NCBI GenBank assembly: GCA_022113835.1
Contig: JAILWY010000026.1
Span: forward strand, 2,562,001-2,626,000
Direction: 5' to 3'
DNA length: 64,000 bases
Source: Atopsyche davidsoni
Lineage: Eukaryota > Arthropoda > Insecta > Trichoptera > Hydrobiosidae
Shown here: one piece after another, positions 34,986 to 46,292 of the stretch
Position numbering within the stretch: position 1 is the first letter of the stretch
How the letters are laid out: every line of letters begins with the position of its first letter
Position numbers and translations under genes: made by a program
The notes under the pieces: model-generated
The model's input: the letters and a program-made list of their open reading frames with translations, nothing else
The model's database searches: none
Told to the model about the DNA's origin: nothing

Positions 34986-36154
34986 ATTTATGTGCATTTC
35001 TGAATCACGATAGTTATTTTTTAAAGAATGAATAGGTTTTACTATATATAGGTAGTTATAACAATATGTAGGAATTTCAGATTTTTTTAAAAAATAAATA
35101 AATGTGATATTATTGATATGTGATATATTAATTTCAATACAAGCCTCATAGTGATAAAACTCAAAATATTTTTAAAAATCCTACAATTCCAAAAATATAG
35201 ATAAGCACGTTTTATTTTTCTATTATATTAAATCAATCATGACACAAAAAAAACATGATTGAGATATGCACCAACCTTGACATTCGTTAAAAGTCATCGA
35301 TAATGATATCATTATTTAAATTCTTGATTTTTAATTTTCACGGCCGTTGAATTGATGAGTCTTTGTTGTTTATTGTAATTCAGTCAGCGATTTTATTACA
35401 GTTTAATTGCATCATTTTCAGTAACTTCTGGAATATATGCTAGCTGTGATAAAAATAAATAATATTTTGTTCAAACATATTTTAATTTTTTAGATGAAAT
35501 TTATATATGACATTTATAAAGATGATAACATTATATTCCGTACTTTTATTAAGAATATAAATGTATGTTCACTGAAATGAAATAAAAATACTTGCATAAG
35601 AAGAAATCATAATTTACAATGACAACATAAATTGCTGTACCAAGCGTTGAAAAATTATTAATTAATATAATAGTTGATGTTTTTGTTTGCCCTCATTCAT
35701 TTTGCGGTCTGGTGGTTATGTTACTCGTTGACCATGGGGTATTGAGCTTTAATCCGGTGAAATAATGTTTTCCCATGTACTGAAAGTTAATTTGTAAAAA
35801 GCTTTTCGAATAGGCGCTCTGCGATTTATTTTTAATACAAAGCAAATACAGGAGATGAAAAAAGCTTCACACAGTCACAGTTGTCTTTAATTGAGTCAAA
35901 AATTGTAACTAACTCTCCGAGCTTTAGGACGTAAAAATTAATAAGACTATTCATTGATGTTTTGACATCTACATTTTTAAAATATAAAAATATGAAGGGT
36001 ATTAAAAATTAAACTACTCCTAGGACACTAAGCCACGAATCTATTCGAAAAGCTTGTGATCGAGCTTTTCTTATCAAAAAGCTCACTACTATATGTCAGG
36101 GATGAGCGTGAATTTATACGGGAAATTACACAGCTAAAGAAATTAGTTATTGTC
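34986..36154. other. AT-rich non-coding stretch
   Basis: No gene, repeat or island is recognised. A short AAAAAGCTTTTCGAATAG word at about 35797 has an inverted relative (ATTCGAAAAGCTTGTGATCG) at about 36042. Confidence 0.5.
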
Positions 36155-36174
36155 ATATATATATATATATATAT
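36155..36174. repeat. (AT)n microsatellite
   Basis: A pure AT run of 20 bases at the end of the family-B repeat copy. Confidence 0.85.
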
Positions 36175-36500
36175 CACGAGGACGACGCACTACAAGTGTA
36201 GAAGGACCCGGTGACCCACAACACTATTTTCCCATTAGAAAACCATGAATACTGGCTCAGTGAAATGGTCGCCTACGTCCTCTGAAGAGAGGCACTTGAC
36301 GAAGAAGAAAAAATAAAAATAAATAGCGTGTTAATTTACTAATGTGTTCTAATGGCTTTCGGGTCGCTCAGGAAAAGCTCAGCTCTTACAGATTCCATTT
36401 AAGCCACAAAAATTTGCTTTTCCAAAAATTGTAAAATTTCATTATTACGAAACATGTTTTTGTGCAAGTGATATTATGTTGAATTTGGTATTTTTAAACC
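36172..36500 (-). repeat. Dispersed repeat family B, minus-strand copy
   Basis: The reverse complement aligns to 8637-9062 along nearly its full length, from the ATAATATCACTTG landmark to GGGTCCTTCTACACTTGTAG. Between GCGACCATTTCACTGAGC and GGGTC this copy shares extra sequence with 58748-58895 (AGTATTCATGG, GTGTTGTGGGTC) that the 9-kb copy has lost. Confidence 0.8.
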
Positions 36501-36589
36501 AACTTTGTCAAAAATATTCAATATAAATTATAAAAAGTTTCCACAGCAAATATGATCAGGATCAGCTCAAAAGTGGTCCTGTAATAAAA

Positions 36590-36900
36590 ATCGGTAGGTA
36601 CTGCGGTCGAGCCGCGTGCTGGTCTGCAATTACGAAGGTAGGCTGATGAGTGATGTCCTCGTCCTCTCGGATGATTCAGCCGGCCCACTCCCCCGCGACT
36701 CGCCGCCCGCGCGGTGCTGCCAGGCAGGGTAATTGCCATAAACAATGAGTCGCTCCGCCATCTTGGACATTCGCCCGACATTACTGACTTACTGCTCGAT
36801 AACTGGTCGCCCGCTCCGCCCGCAGTGCCCATTGAATGGCTCGCACTTATTGATAACCAGACGGAGTCGAATTATTATTAAATTTTACTCGGTTCTCGTT
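36590..36900. promoter_or_regulatory. GC-rich candidate enhancer or promoter
   Basis: A unique CpG-containing block with clustered sites: GCCATAAAC (a TTTATGG-type Hox/Caudal word) and AACAATG (Sox-type) at about 36735-36747, CGCCATCTTGG (YY1/Pho-like CCAT) at about 36757, TAATTGCC, and GATAA cores at about 36800 and 36851. Open frames exist on both strands (36518-36832 minus, 36745-36945 plus) without a recognisable product. Confidence 0.35.
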
Positions 36901-37059
36901 CGTTACCATTGTGAAAAGTTTTTTTTTTTCAGTGATGAATATTAAAAAAAAATATTCGGGCATCTCACATAATACATGGCAATTAAATATATATTATTAT
37001 AATTCAATTTTTTTTAAATAAAAACAAGCTTGTCTGTTTTATTTTTGAATGAGGTAGCA

Positions 37060-38700
37060 AAACATTGAGCAGACTACTCCATAGCGAAACCACTTTTCTT
37101 ATGAAGCTTGCTCGGCTGGAACTGCAATGCATTTTTATTCAAGTGCAACGAAGAAATTCCTGCGATCCTGATGAGCGACAATGCAGTTTCAATTTAAAAT
37201 ACAACTATGCAGCGTCTCTCTCTCCTGGATGCGCCCGCTCGAGAAACGTGCGAGAACAACACATACAAATCGTTTGGGGGGCTCTTTCGGGAAGATGTGG
37301 AGAAATTAATATCAGGATCGCAGAGAGCCGCGGCGGTCAGCCGAGTCCTCGATGCAGCGCGAGGAGAAAATTTAATATACCTTATAAAATGATGTGCAAG
37401 TGTGCATGTATTGGACCATAATGAAGGTGGTAGTTGGTATTTTTTTGTGAGTGTGGCAGTTCGGTGCAACCACGTGCGCGCGACGCTTCTCTCGTGTGTT
37501 CAGACCGCGTGCAGTAATGCAGATTGCGCTCCTTGGGTACCGGGAGCACAGAAAGCAGCCAGGGTAAAGGAATATCCCGAAGCGTCGTCCTGTATGCGCA
37601 GCTCGCGGCGAGCGCAACAAATACCCACGTGGGAAAGAGCAGTTAATTGCACCATCCCTGTCGATGCAGCCGATTCGTACGAGACAAGTGCAGAATGCGG
37701 GCTCTCTTGAAGCGGTATTCAAGTGCGAGCGTCTCCGGTTGTCGTTTGTTATAATGCAACATAGTATTTTAGTCCCGCCCTCGACCGATGACGTATATCG
37801 ACTGTGAATGAGTGCAGCGGACGCCGACGCGGCGGCGATGTGATGTGCAGAAAATGCGAAAAAACACTGTTGTATCTTCTGCTATCCTGTCGCCGCAGTG
37901 CACTTTGTGAAGATGATCCCAATCATGACACTGAAACGTGAACAAGGCCCATTTGTTTATCATACACAAACATATATTTGTCGTATGCCTCAATTTTATT
38001 TCATAGCCATTGTGTTTTGCATTTTTGTAATATTTCAAGATTTCCCAAATAAAATTGGTTCACAGAGATATTTCAATTGCAGCTCTAATTTATTTTGAGT
38101 TATTAATTTTGTATGTACGAACTGCACGTGTTGCATAAAAGATATTATTATAAATTTGATTTTATATACTGATGCAATTCACCTTGGTGACAATGAAGTG
38201 CATGGGAAGAGCACAAAACTTGCTTACTTGCAGCAAAATTCTACCAGGAGAGCACGAACCGTCGCAGATAAACTGCACTGCGAATACTCGACCCAGAATG
38301 CATTCCTCAGTATGAACTTCCAGGCGTTGCACTCCTACACTATCAAATGCGTTAGCACAACGAGCGAGCAGGACGGAAGGAATGCACCGGCCACGAACCG
38401 GCTGTAGAGCGACAGGGACAGCGATAGCGGCTGATATCCGTTGGATTCGTTCCGACGTGGTGACGTCAAACGCGTCGCTACTGCGTTGGAGCGAGATGGA
38501 ATGAATGCACTTTTGTATCGAGGTGAGCAGGACGGGGTATATGCACTCCGGCTTCGCCCTGCACCGCTACCAGGAGACCGCGATCGGTAGGAGGTTTAAA
38601 AATGGACACAGTGCACCACTATCGGAAATGTTAATGCAGTTCACGAGTGTAAATATGTCGGTCTGGAGTACGTCCGCTGCCGGCTCTATCGGGCAGTAAT
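37060..38700. promoter_or_regulatory. Extended CpG-containing region rich in TGCA words
   Basis: Over 1.6 kb the sequence has balanced composition and very frequent TGCA/GTGCA/ATGCA words. Between 38360 and 38560 four purine-rich units end in a TGCA word or start an AGCGA core: GAGCAGGACGGAAGGAATGC, GAGCGACAGGGACAGCGATA, TTGGAGCGAGATGGAATGAA and GAGCAGGACGGGGTATATGC. A perfect CRE (TGACGTCA) is at 38461-38468. More than ten short frames on both strands overlap here; none has a recognisable domain, so no gene is called. It could be a promoter cluster, a long non-coding RNA locus or a chromatin-factor binding region. Confidence 0.35.
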
Positions 38701-39139
38701 TTTATTAACTCGGTTTTGAAGCGCTACGGTAGACTTGTGCCCTTGCCCAACGATTGTATGAATATTTTTGTAATGTTTTAACAAACAAGTGCGTTCAGAA
38801 AACAAACAAGATGTCTTTGATATAAATTCACTTATGTATTTTGACATTTCGAACACAAATTTGCAATGGAAATGATGACATATTTCTTCTCGATTTTTAT
38901 TAGTGAGGTTTTTGTCGTTCTTTAACGGTATGTACGCATGTTGAACGATTTCAGTTTATTATTGTGGAATTCGCCTGCCATTTTTGCACGCGCCCAGCTG
39001 TCATCGCTGTCACAACATAAAAAAGATTCACAAGTATTCTGCTGTGACAATTAAACAAAATCACTTAGATGTAGTGACGCACTTATTAAAAACGAATAAA
39101 AACTGTAATTCTTTGTGAAGCTGTCAATATTCATTATAA

Positions 39140-40270
39140 GAAAGCGTTATTTTTGCAGTCTCAATATGGCCGCGCATTCTATTCTGAATTCACATGAGCT
39201 CCTAGCACCGACGTCATACTAGCCGAGTATCAGGAACGTAGAAAATTGTATAAAATACAGGAGGTAAATTATTTTCTTGAAACATACGAGAGAGACACGA
39301 ACAATGACGTGCATCGGAAAGGGACGACTGCATAGCCCTGCGTCTCGCTCGCTCGATGCGGCTGTCTCGCTCAGTTCCAACATGGCGACGATATTGGAAA
39401 TTCATATCAACAAATGCATCCGTCATTAAAATGCATTTATAACATATCAGAGCTTTGTAAAAAAAACCAGCATATTAATACGTGCCACGATTAATAATCA
39501 AAAGTGATTTATTACTGCAATCGAGCATTTCAATACGCGTTGTGTTCAATCAATATACAGTAGCACCATCGCGAAAAATCGCCTCGCCCAGAAATGTCAC
39601 AACAACATAAGACAACGTTTGCTCCAAATGTGCGCGGAATATGTGAAATATCACCGGATTTACGATTGAATTAAATTCTGTGCGTGAAGTAGTAAATCGT
39701 CCCCGAGACACGGCCCGCATAGAGTCGGTCTATATTCGTCCCGGGCGCACGACGACGGCAGACTCGCAGACAACGTGAGCCCCTAATAGCACGCATCGGT
39801 TATAATGAGCGATCAAGCGCGTTCACGGAGACCTAGGGCCGAGTGCATTGAACGCGCCGAGCCGCCGTGCCCGACCTAGCCCACACCGCCCAGGCCCACA
39901 TAACCTAAAAGTGCATCTGACATTCGCGTCGCTGCAGCGCCGCGCAGCGCAGCCGCAGATACCTCCTCGCCCGTCCTGATATCCGACTACATTTATCTTT
40001 TGCCTTATTCAGCCCTTTGCTCGGGAGGTGACCTTTATTCCCGGAGATCCCGATGCCAACCTTAGCGGCTGTACTTCGTGGAGAGAGCCTGCGAATGGCG
40101 CTCGCCCACTCGGAGCTCAGTTTGGCTGTTTATTATTTCTCGAATCACCGACACAGTCTCGCCGGTGCACTGTCGCTCCGAGCTGCAGCCGGCGGCCATT
40201 CTTTTTTTTTTTTGCTGCACCGCCTCGAGTGGCCGGCCCGAACAAAAGTAAAATGACTTTTATCGGTGAT
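39140..40270. promoter_or_regulatory. CpG-rich region
   Basis: Two blocks (39140-39400 and 39540-40260) of CpG-containing unique sequence. The first has, on the minus strand, GAGCGAGACAGCC and GAGCGAGCGAGACGCAGG, so three GAGCGAG-type words within 40 bases, next to CGCCATGTTGG. The second includes the GC-richest stretch of this area (39690-39960) and GCAGCGCCGCGCAGCGCAGC. Frames 40028-40294 and 40053-40256 plus read in different phases with no domain. Promoter-like by composition. Confidence 0.3.
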
Positions 40271-40406
40271 TCATGGGACGAATCAATGACATAATGCTTA
40301 TCGTGCATTTTGTACTGCTCTTCGTGATAAATAATTACATGTTACGTAAATATTTTATTTAAAACATCACATGTAAAACAAAAGGACTAATTAGAACGTG
40401 TCTTCA

Positions 40407-40440
40407 TTTTTTTTTTTTTTTTATTTTTTTTTTTTTTTTT
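40407..40440. repeat. Poly-T tract
   Basis: About 33 T in 34 positions, broken by a single A. It could be the antisense poly-A tail of a retrotransposed sequence, but no matching body was recognised on either side. Confidence 0.8.
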
Positions 40441-40849
40441 CTTATAAATCGAATCTGTGTGTTTTGATGGTTATTCTCTGGGTGCACAAAACTATTGCTT
40501 TTTCATTTATTTTTTTGCCAGAAATAATCACAAAATATATATATAATAAAATAACAGACACACAAATTGAATTACCAAAACTCGTTTAGGTATTTTTTTT
40601 AAATAAAAAAAATCTCGTCTAATGTGCAGCTGAACATAAATTTCTGTTATAAGTATTTTACTTTTTATATGTGTGCAATTGCAATTGAAAAATTGCAAAT
40701 TCTCTGTGTATTTATTTAAATGTAAATTGCTCAATTTGAGTTAGGTCAGGTTAGATTTTCTATTGATATATATTTTGTTTTATTTTAAATTAATGTTTCA
40801 GTTAAAATAAGATTATCAAGATTGACACAGAACTCTATATAAGTAATGC

Positions 40850-42169
40850 GGCGGTCGCCCGTCGGGGATGGCACCACATCCGATTCTATTAGGGATCGTC
40901 GGTTAAAATTAAAACTGGTGCAATGACCTCGGGCGGAGAGTGAAGAGTGAGGAGATGAAGAGCAGCTCCATCGTCTATTTACACCCATCACCGACACGTG
41001 CCGATCGCCGCATCACAAGCACCGAGGCTTCGGGTAGGAATCTGATGGGGAGCTTGCATCTGACACATCTATCAGAGCAGCTATGTTGAAACCGACAAAC
41101 GAAAATACAGATTCTTGCAGCTAACAACTAGGAGATTCACATTAACTATGTTAATTATTATTTTTTATCGTTGTTGAAGAAATCTTTTACGATAAAAATC
41201 ACATCAAATGTTAGATAACTTATAATGTAGTCTTACATTTTTTTTTACTGTGTCAGATTAAATAATATGAATTTAGTTTATCTGTTATTCAGTTAGTACG
41301 ATACTTGAATCTGAATCAAATTTCAAATTTGATCTTTATTTTTTAGTCATACCCGATAACCACTTATCTTTGCATATTATCATGATTTTTTTTAAGTGAC
41401 AGTATTTGCCAATTTTTATAAGCAATCGAGCCCAAAAGAAAGGTCATTATAGAAAATATTCGCAATCCTCTTGCCATTTGGCCATTCTGCGCTACGAAGG
41501 ATACCGACAGGCTGAATAGTGCGACTGTCCCGGGTAGTCTCCCAGGTGTAGTCTCAGCATGAGCGCGTGGAGCTAGGACAGTCAGATGCAGGCGTCTAAT
41601 TCGGGTGCATCTATTTCGATGCGTTTTTCTAACGCGCGTCTCAGCCGAATGCAATCCGCTGGAGAAGAAAATGCGCATTGTCTTAGTTCTATTTTGTGGC
41701 CGGGTGGTGAGGGATGCGCTTGCCAATACGATGACTTCGCCCGTGAGAGTCGGGCACAGCTCAAAGGCAGTGAATGTCATTGTCATTCTGTAGGCGATGA
41801 AGTTGTAATAAATATCATTGTTGGAATACCAATGATGCAATAAAATAAATCATATTTCTACCGTGGAAGTTGTTTCAGAATAAAGTAGACATTTTGAAGA
41901 TAATAAAAATTGTTATAATATGCTGGAAGGTTACCATGTTCTTGACGAAAGCCTCCGGACTCAAATCGTACATCGGTATGTTATAAAATACATTATGATT
42001 TTCTACATTAAGATTTTAGCATCAAAACTGCCAAATTACATTATTATGTGAGTATACATACAGGTTTTTAAAGAAAAATATTTAAATAAACTATACATAG
42101 ATTCATCGCAAGTATTCTCAGTATTCCATTATAACGCATTTCATTAAATCTGGTGTGAGGTATCATTTG
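40850..42169. other. Non-coding with GC-enriched blocks
   Basis: Blocks at about 40850-41060 and 41470-41790 are CpG-containing and unique. In the second, frames on both strands (41364-41840 minus, 41586-41843 plus) overlap fully and give no recognisable protein. The remaining sequence is AT-rich. Confidence 0.5.
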
Positions 42170-42342
42170 TTAATATTTTTGAGTAAAATACTTGAGTGAT
42201 TTTCCACATGTTTGTTTTTATTTGTGACCGGTTTCGCCAACCTTTCGCGTTGGCATTATCAAACAGAGGCATTATCAAGTATTTTACTCAAAAATATTAA
42301 AAATGGAATTCCACCAAGTACTCTCTGTCAAAAATATTGAAT
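42170..42342. repeat. Repeat family C converted to a palindrome
   Basis: The arms 42170-42195 and 42275-42300 are exact reverse complements (26 bp, containing GAGTAAAATACTTGA). The spacer carries GTGACCGGTTTCGCCAACC and CGCGTTGGCATTATCAAACA. The right arm continues into the family end CCAAGTACTCTCTGTCAAAA. The linear arrangement of the same units is at 34871-34985. Confidence 0.85.
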
Positions 42343-42960
42343 TTCGTGTCATTTGTTAACAAAAATGCAATTGAGTTGAGTAAGAGCGCATCGCGGGTGC
42401 GTCTCCCTCATCAGACATCATTCATGACGCACTTGCCGCACCACTGCACTCGTTTCCCTGCATGTCGTCATGGGCCAGACCACTCGAGTGGAGAGATGCA
42501 TTGCTTCAATCACTCGGCGGGTTCATTGGCTCGTCGCTTACGCGTAGAGTTCACGCTGGCTCGCGGCCCATGTCCTAGTATAAAATGAACCTTAATGTCC
42601 GCAGTAGCAGCAATCAGGAGAAGCCATTACACTTTATTAAATAGGATGGAGTTGGAGCATGCTCACTGGCAATTAACCATTAGAATTAACTTCTTTGTAA
42701 AACAGAACGAAATGCTTTTTAAAGTTACTACAAGATTACGCGTTCATAAAAAAATATCGTATATCACAAAACGACGTTTACGCTTTAAAACAAGATGATT
42801 CTCCTCTCTGTGAATTCATGTCATACACAGTTGCATGCTCGATATCAACTAGCTCAATATTACATATATATAGACAAATTATTATTTTTATTATTTACAT
42901 TGATCTTAAAGCTGCCGTTCAAAAAAATAAAAATAGACCAGGGAGGCTACACGCGTCGAC
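42343..42960. other. GC-enriched block in non-coding DNA
   Basis: About 42370-42660 is of balanced composition with CpG and TGCA words. Overlapping short plus-strand frames (42337-42588, 42595-42798, 42795-42977) have no recognisable content. Confidence 0.45.
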
Positions 42961-43366
42961 TGGGAGTCGCACAGTAGACAATCTGCTTTCACTGCTTTAC
43001 CAATGTCAACAAGTTCGACTTCCTGGTACATTCGACACTGCAGTATGCATGACCTACAGATTGAATCGTCAATGAGATTATGTCGAGATTACAACACTCC
43101 ACCGCACCGCTGATTGATATCGCGACCATAGCTGTATGTTTATTTCAAAATTGTGTTTCAACCTGTCGGCGTAATTGAGGACGTATTTCGACAGTAAAAC
43201 GCCAAATTAATTATCCATATTACTAATTATAAAACTATTATTTAATTACAGGTCGATTTACAACCAGAAGTTCAATTTACGTAGTCAAATCATATCGGTG
43301 CTAAAATCTATCTAATCTGTCTCGTTCGCAAGATTTTATGTATATTATATTTAATGTTTTGCTGGC

Positions 43367-43385
43367 AACCTAACCTAACCTAACC
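43367..43385 (+). repeat. Interstitial arthropod-type telomere repeat
   Basis: AACCTAACCTAACCTAACC is three and a half units of CCTAA, the complement of the TTAGG telomere unit common in insects and other arthropods. It is very short, so it may be a chance or repair-derived tract. Confidence 0.7.
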
Positions 43386-43807
43386 GTGCCCTATAGTCAC
43401 TATGTAATATAGTAATTAAATAAATAAAAAAATTATGCACAATAGACTATTATTTGGCTTTGTTGCGCCCCTATTTATAAAAAAGTAAACTAGACACATT
43501 ATCGAGAGAGTATGACAAAATTTGGCTGCGAGCGCATTTGCTTTTAAAAAGCCTTTTTTAAATTGTTAAATAATAAAAATCTATTTGTAATTATAAATGA
43601 AATCCTACTGATTTTATATACTATGTATAATTGCGTGCATATGTGATGTATGTATTGGAATTTTTTAATAGCCTTATAGAAGGATTGTTGCTCTTGCACA
43701 CATTGCAGAAAAGTCGTACCGATGAAGGAATGCTCCTTCTCTGTCAATTATGAATAAATATTCCACACGACGTACATTTCTAACCTTGAATTTCTACAAT
43801 CACAAAT

Positions 43808-43814
<7 letters not shown>

Positions 43815-43856
<42 letters not shown>
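43815..43856. repeat. (TA)n microsatellite
   Basis: A pure TA dinucleotide run of about 42 bases. Confidence 0.9.
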
Positions 43857-43857
<1 letters not shown>

Positions 43858-46249
43858 CCTACTTGTGTTTTTTGTTTTCTATTTTACTAAAATTAAAATG
43901 TCTTGTGTATTAGGTGATATTTTCTTTAGAAGACCTAACAACTTAGAGGACTATATCAAATAAAGATTCAGATCGTTGGGTATTGAATAGGAATAAGTAC
44001 CTTTTTATTATTTTTATAGTGCTTAACAATGTGGTGATGTGATGAAATTATAGTTGACCTTGCAATCGTGGGAGTGGGCCAATAGAGGAAGGTCGTCTAA
44101 GCCGATGCAAAAATACGATCGTTGTTTTACAGAAAGGGAAATAAATTGAGTCCCTTGCAAATACTGGGACTTTTTTATATTTTCAATGAGATGTAGTGAA
44201 TCACATTACTCTTCTTTCTTTATTTGTAGATGATAATCATAAATTTAGTTATAAAAATTGCATGTTTAATTTCACGCGTCAAAATCACTTTTTGTAATAT
44301 CTAGTATGGATTTATATAGAATTGTATAAAGAAAAAAAAAATATATACACATTCATTTTGCTTAGGAGGATTCGATTAGGCGAAGGTTTATATTTATTTT
44401 CTCATGTGTTTATTTGCATGATATATGTTAATTATTTTTTTGTCAGCGTCAGGTGTTAGTTCAAATGGACTAAAGAGATCAAGTTTAATTAATAAAGTAT
44501 TTCCGCTGCGATAAGCACACAAGTGGTGTCACCTTTTAATTCCGAATGCACATTCAGGAAGTAGTGCTAACTACACAGTTCAATGCCAAGAGCTGGCCGT
44601 GAGCGCGAATGGTCTCCAGTGTTAGTCACAGCTTACTCTGTCAGTTCTATTCAATCTAGACTAACGATTCCAGAAGAGACGGTGTGTTTACTGCCGTGTC
44701 ACGATGTGCGGTAAACACAAGTGATCTAATGGAAAGCGAAAAATAACTTAAATAATTGGATACTAAAAATTAGACCGTGCAAAGAAATTTCATTATGATA
44801 GCAAATCCAGGAAAAAAATACGACTGAAGCCATAATTTTTTTTCAGTTATATAAAAGGTTAAGTCTTCGTTGATATAGGTTCCAATGTTTTATTAGAACA
44901 CATCTAAAATTCGTAACAAGCCGGACTCATCTTAACACAGTTTCTCCGCCCCCATTTTGCACAAGACCTACTACTTTTATTTAAATTAAAATTGATAACA
45001 TGATAGGTCAGAAGTGTATGTATAAATATATTTAATATTTGATTTTTTGTTCAATGCGGACCATCGATTCAGTTTACTAGTCGTAAGTGAATGATTGTAT
45101 TTATTGACAAAGACCTTGCAACGGTTGCATACGTCATGCTTTCCGCAATCAACCAGCGTGATAATATCTAGATTTCCACGTGCAAGCGAGGTGATTGCAA
45201 ACGTGTATGAAACGTTCAACAGATCAGGACCCATAACAGCCGTACATAAATATTAAAAATAATATAAAATAAAATCAGAAAACGATATGCAAGGTAAAGA
45301 TAAAACAAAGCAATACACAGCCATATTAACCTAAAAAAGAGCTATACTTTTAGTTCACAATGAGTTAATTATTTATTTTGATATGCGCTTCCTGAAATTA
45401 GCAATTTTTGGAAGTACTGAAAAATCCTGTGAAAATTGTAATATTCTTGCAGAAAGCTACTAATTAATAAAATAATGACATAAAAATTTATTGAAAATAT
45501 AATTATGGAAATCAACAGATAGCAAGAGGAAGCGACTTGATAGAGAAAAAACCTAGTTTGATTGATTACATTCAATAAGTCCTTTTATTGATAGATTACA
45601 TAACAAATATATAGATTATCATACTTTTTTTTTTTAATATCTATATTGAGCATTTTTAAAACACCTCGCATTTTTGCTCAGATTATCTTCAAAAAATATT
45701 TGCAATGAGATGTTACAATAGAATCTTACATGATTCTAGTTAGGACGTTCAATATTATTTTTATCAGTGTTAGGTTTCGGCCAGTTTCTGAAATATACAA
45801 TAAAAATTAACAATATAGTTTTGAGACTTAAAGAATTATAATGGTCTTAAATTTACAAAAGATGCAAAACCAAGTGGGTGTTGTATAAAACCCGCCTTTT
45901 GTAACTCGGCAATGCATTCTTGAAAGCATATCAAAAAATGATTGATTCTGCTGTCTTTAATACATTATATCAGTAGTAGTCTGACAAAATACACAATACT
46001 AAATAAATAAGCCATTTGTTTTACCGAGGTGATAAGTTGACTTGAATTAATTGAATATTATCAGATATGCACATAACTATAAGCAAACACAACGGTATTT
46101 GATCCAACCAATGAAATAAAACTATACTACGCCTTCCGCATTATTAGACCTTATTGTTATTACAATTCAATTATTCGATAGGCTTAAACTGTGTCAAGTT
46201 TAAGTACATTATAACTTAAAAGTCAATAAATTGTTTTATTAATTGAAAT
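43857..46249. other. Non-coding, mostly AT-rich
   Basis: A balanced block at about 44560-44730 contains two inverted forkhead cores, TGTTTAC (44685-44691) and GTAAACA (44711-44717), and may be an enhancer. A minus-strand frame at 44986-45234 is mildly less AT-rich than its surroundings but has no recognisable product or splice sites. Nothing else is seen. Confidence 0.5.
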
Positions 46250-46292
46250 CGACGTGAAAGGTTGGCGAAAACGATCACAAATAAAATTAAAC
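46250..46292 (-). repeat. Repeat family C fragment
   Basis: Reads GACGTGAAAGGTTGGCGAAA, ACGATCACAAATAAAATTAA, ACAT, matching the reverse complement of the spacer of the 42.2-kb element (CACAAATAAAAACAAACATG, GGTTGGCGAAACCGGTCAC). Confidence 0.6.

Noticed and set aside
37065..37722. Six overlapping short frames on both strands
   Set aside because: Mutually contradictory frames in a CpG-rich block; none shows a domain or consistent splice sites.
41364..41840. 158-codon minus-strand frame
   Set aside because: A plus-strand frame of 85 codons covers the same bases; the peptide has no recognisable features and the ends are in AT-rich sequence.
44986..45234. 82-codon minus-strand frame with several Cys and a plausible start
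   Set aside because: Slightly gene-like composition, but no donor or acceptor in place and no family recognised; left uncalled.
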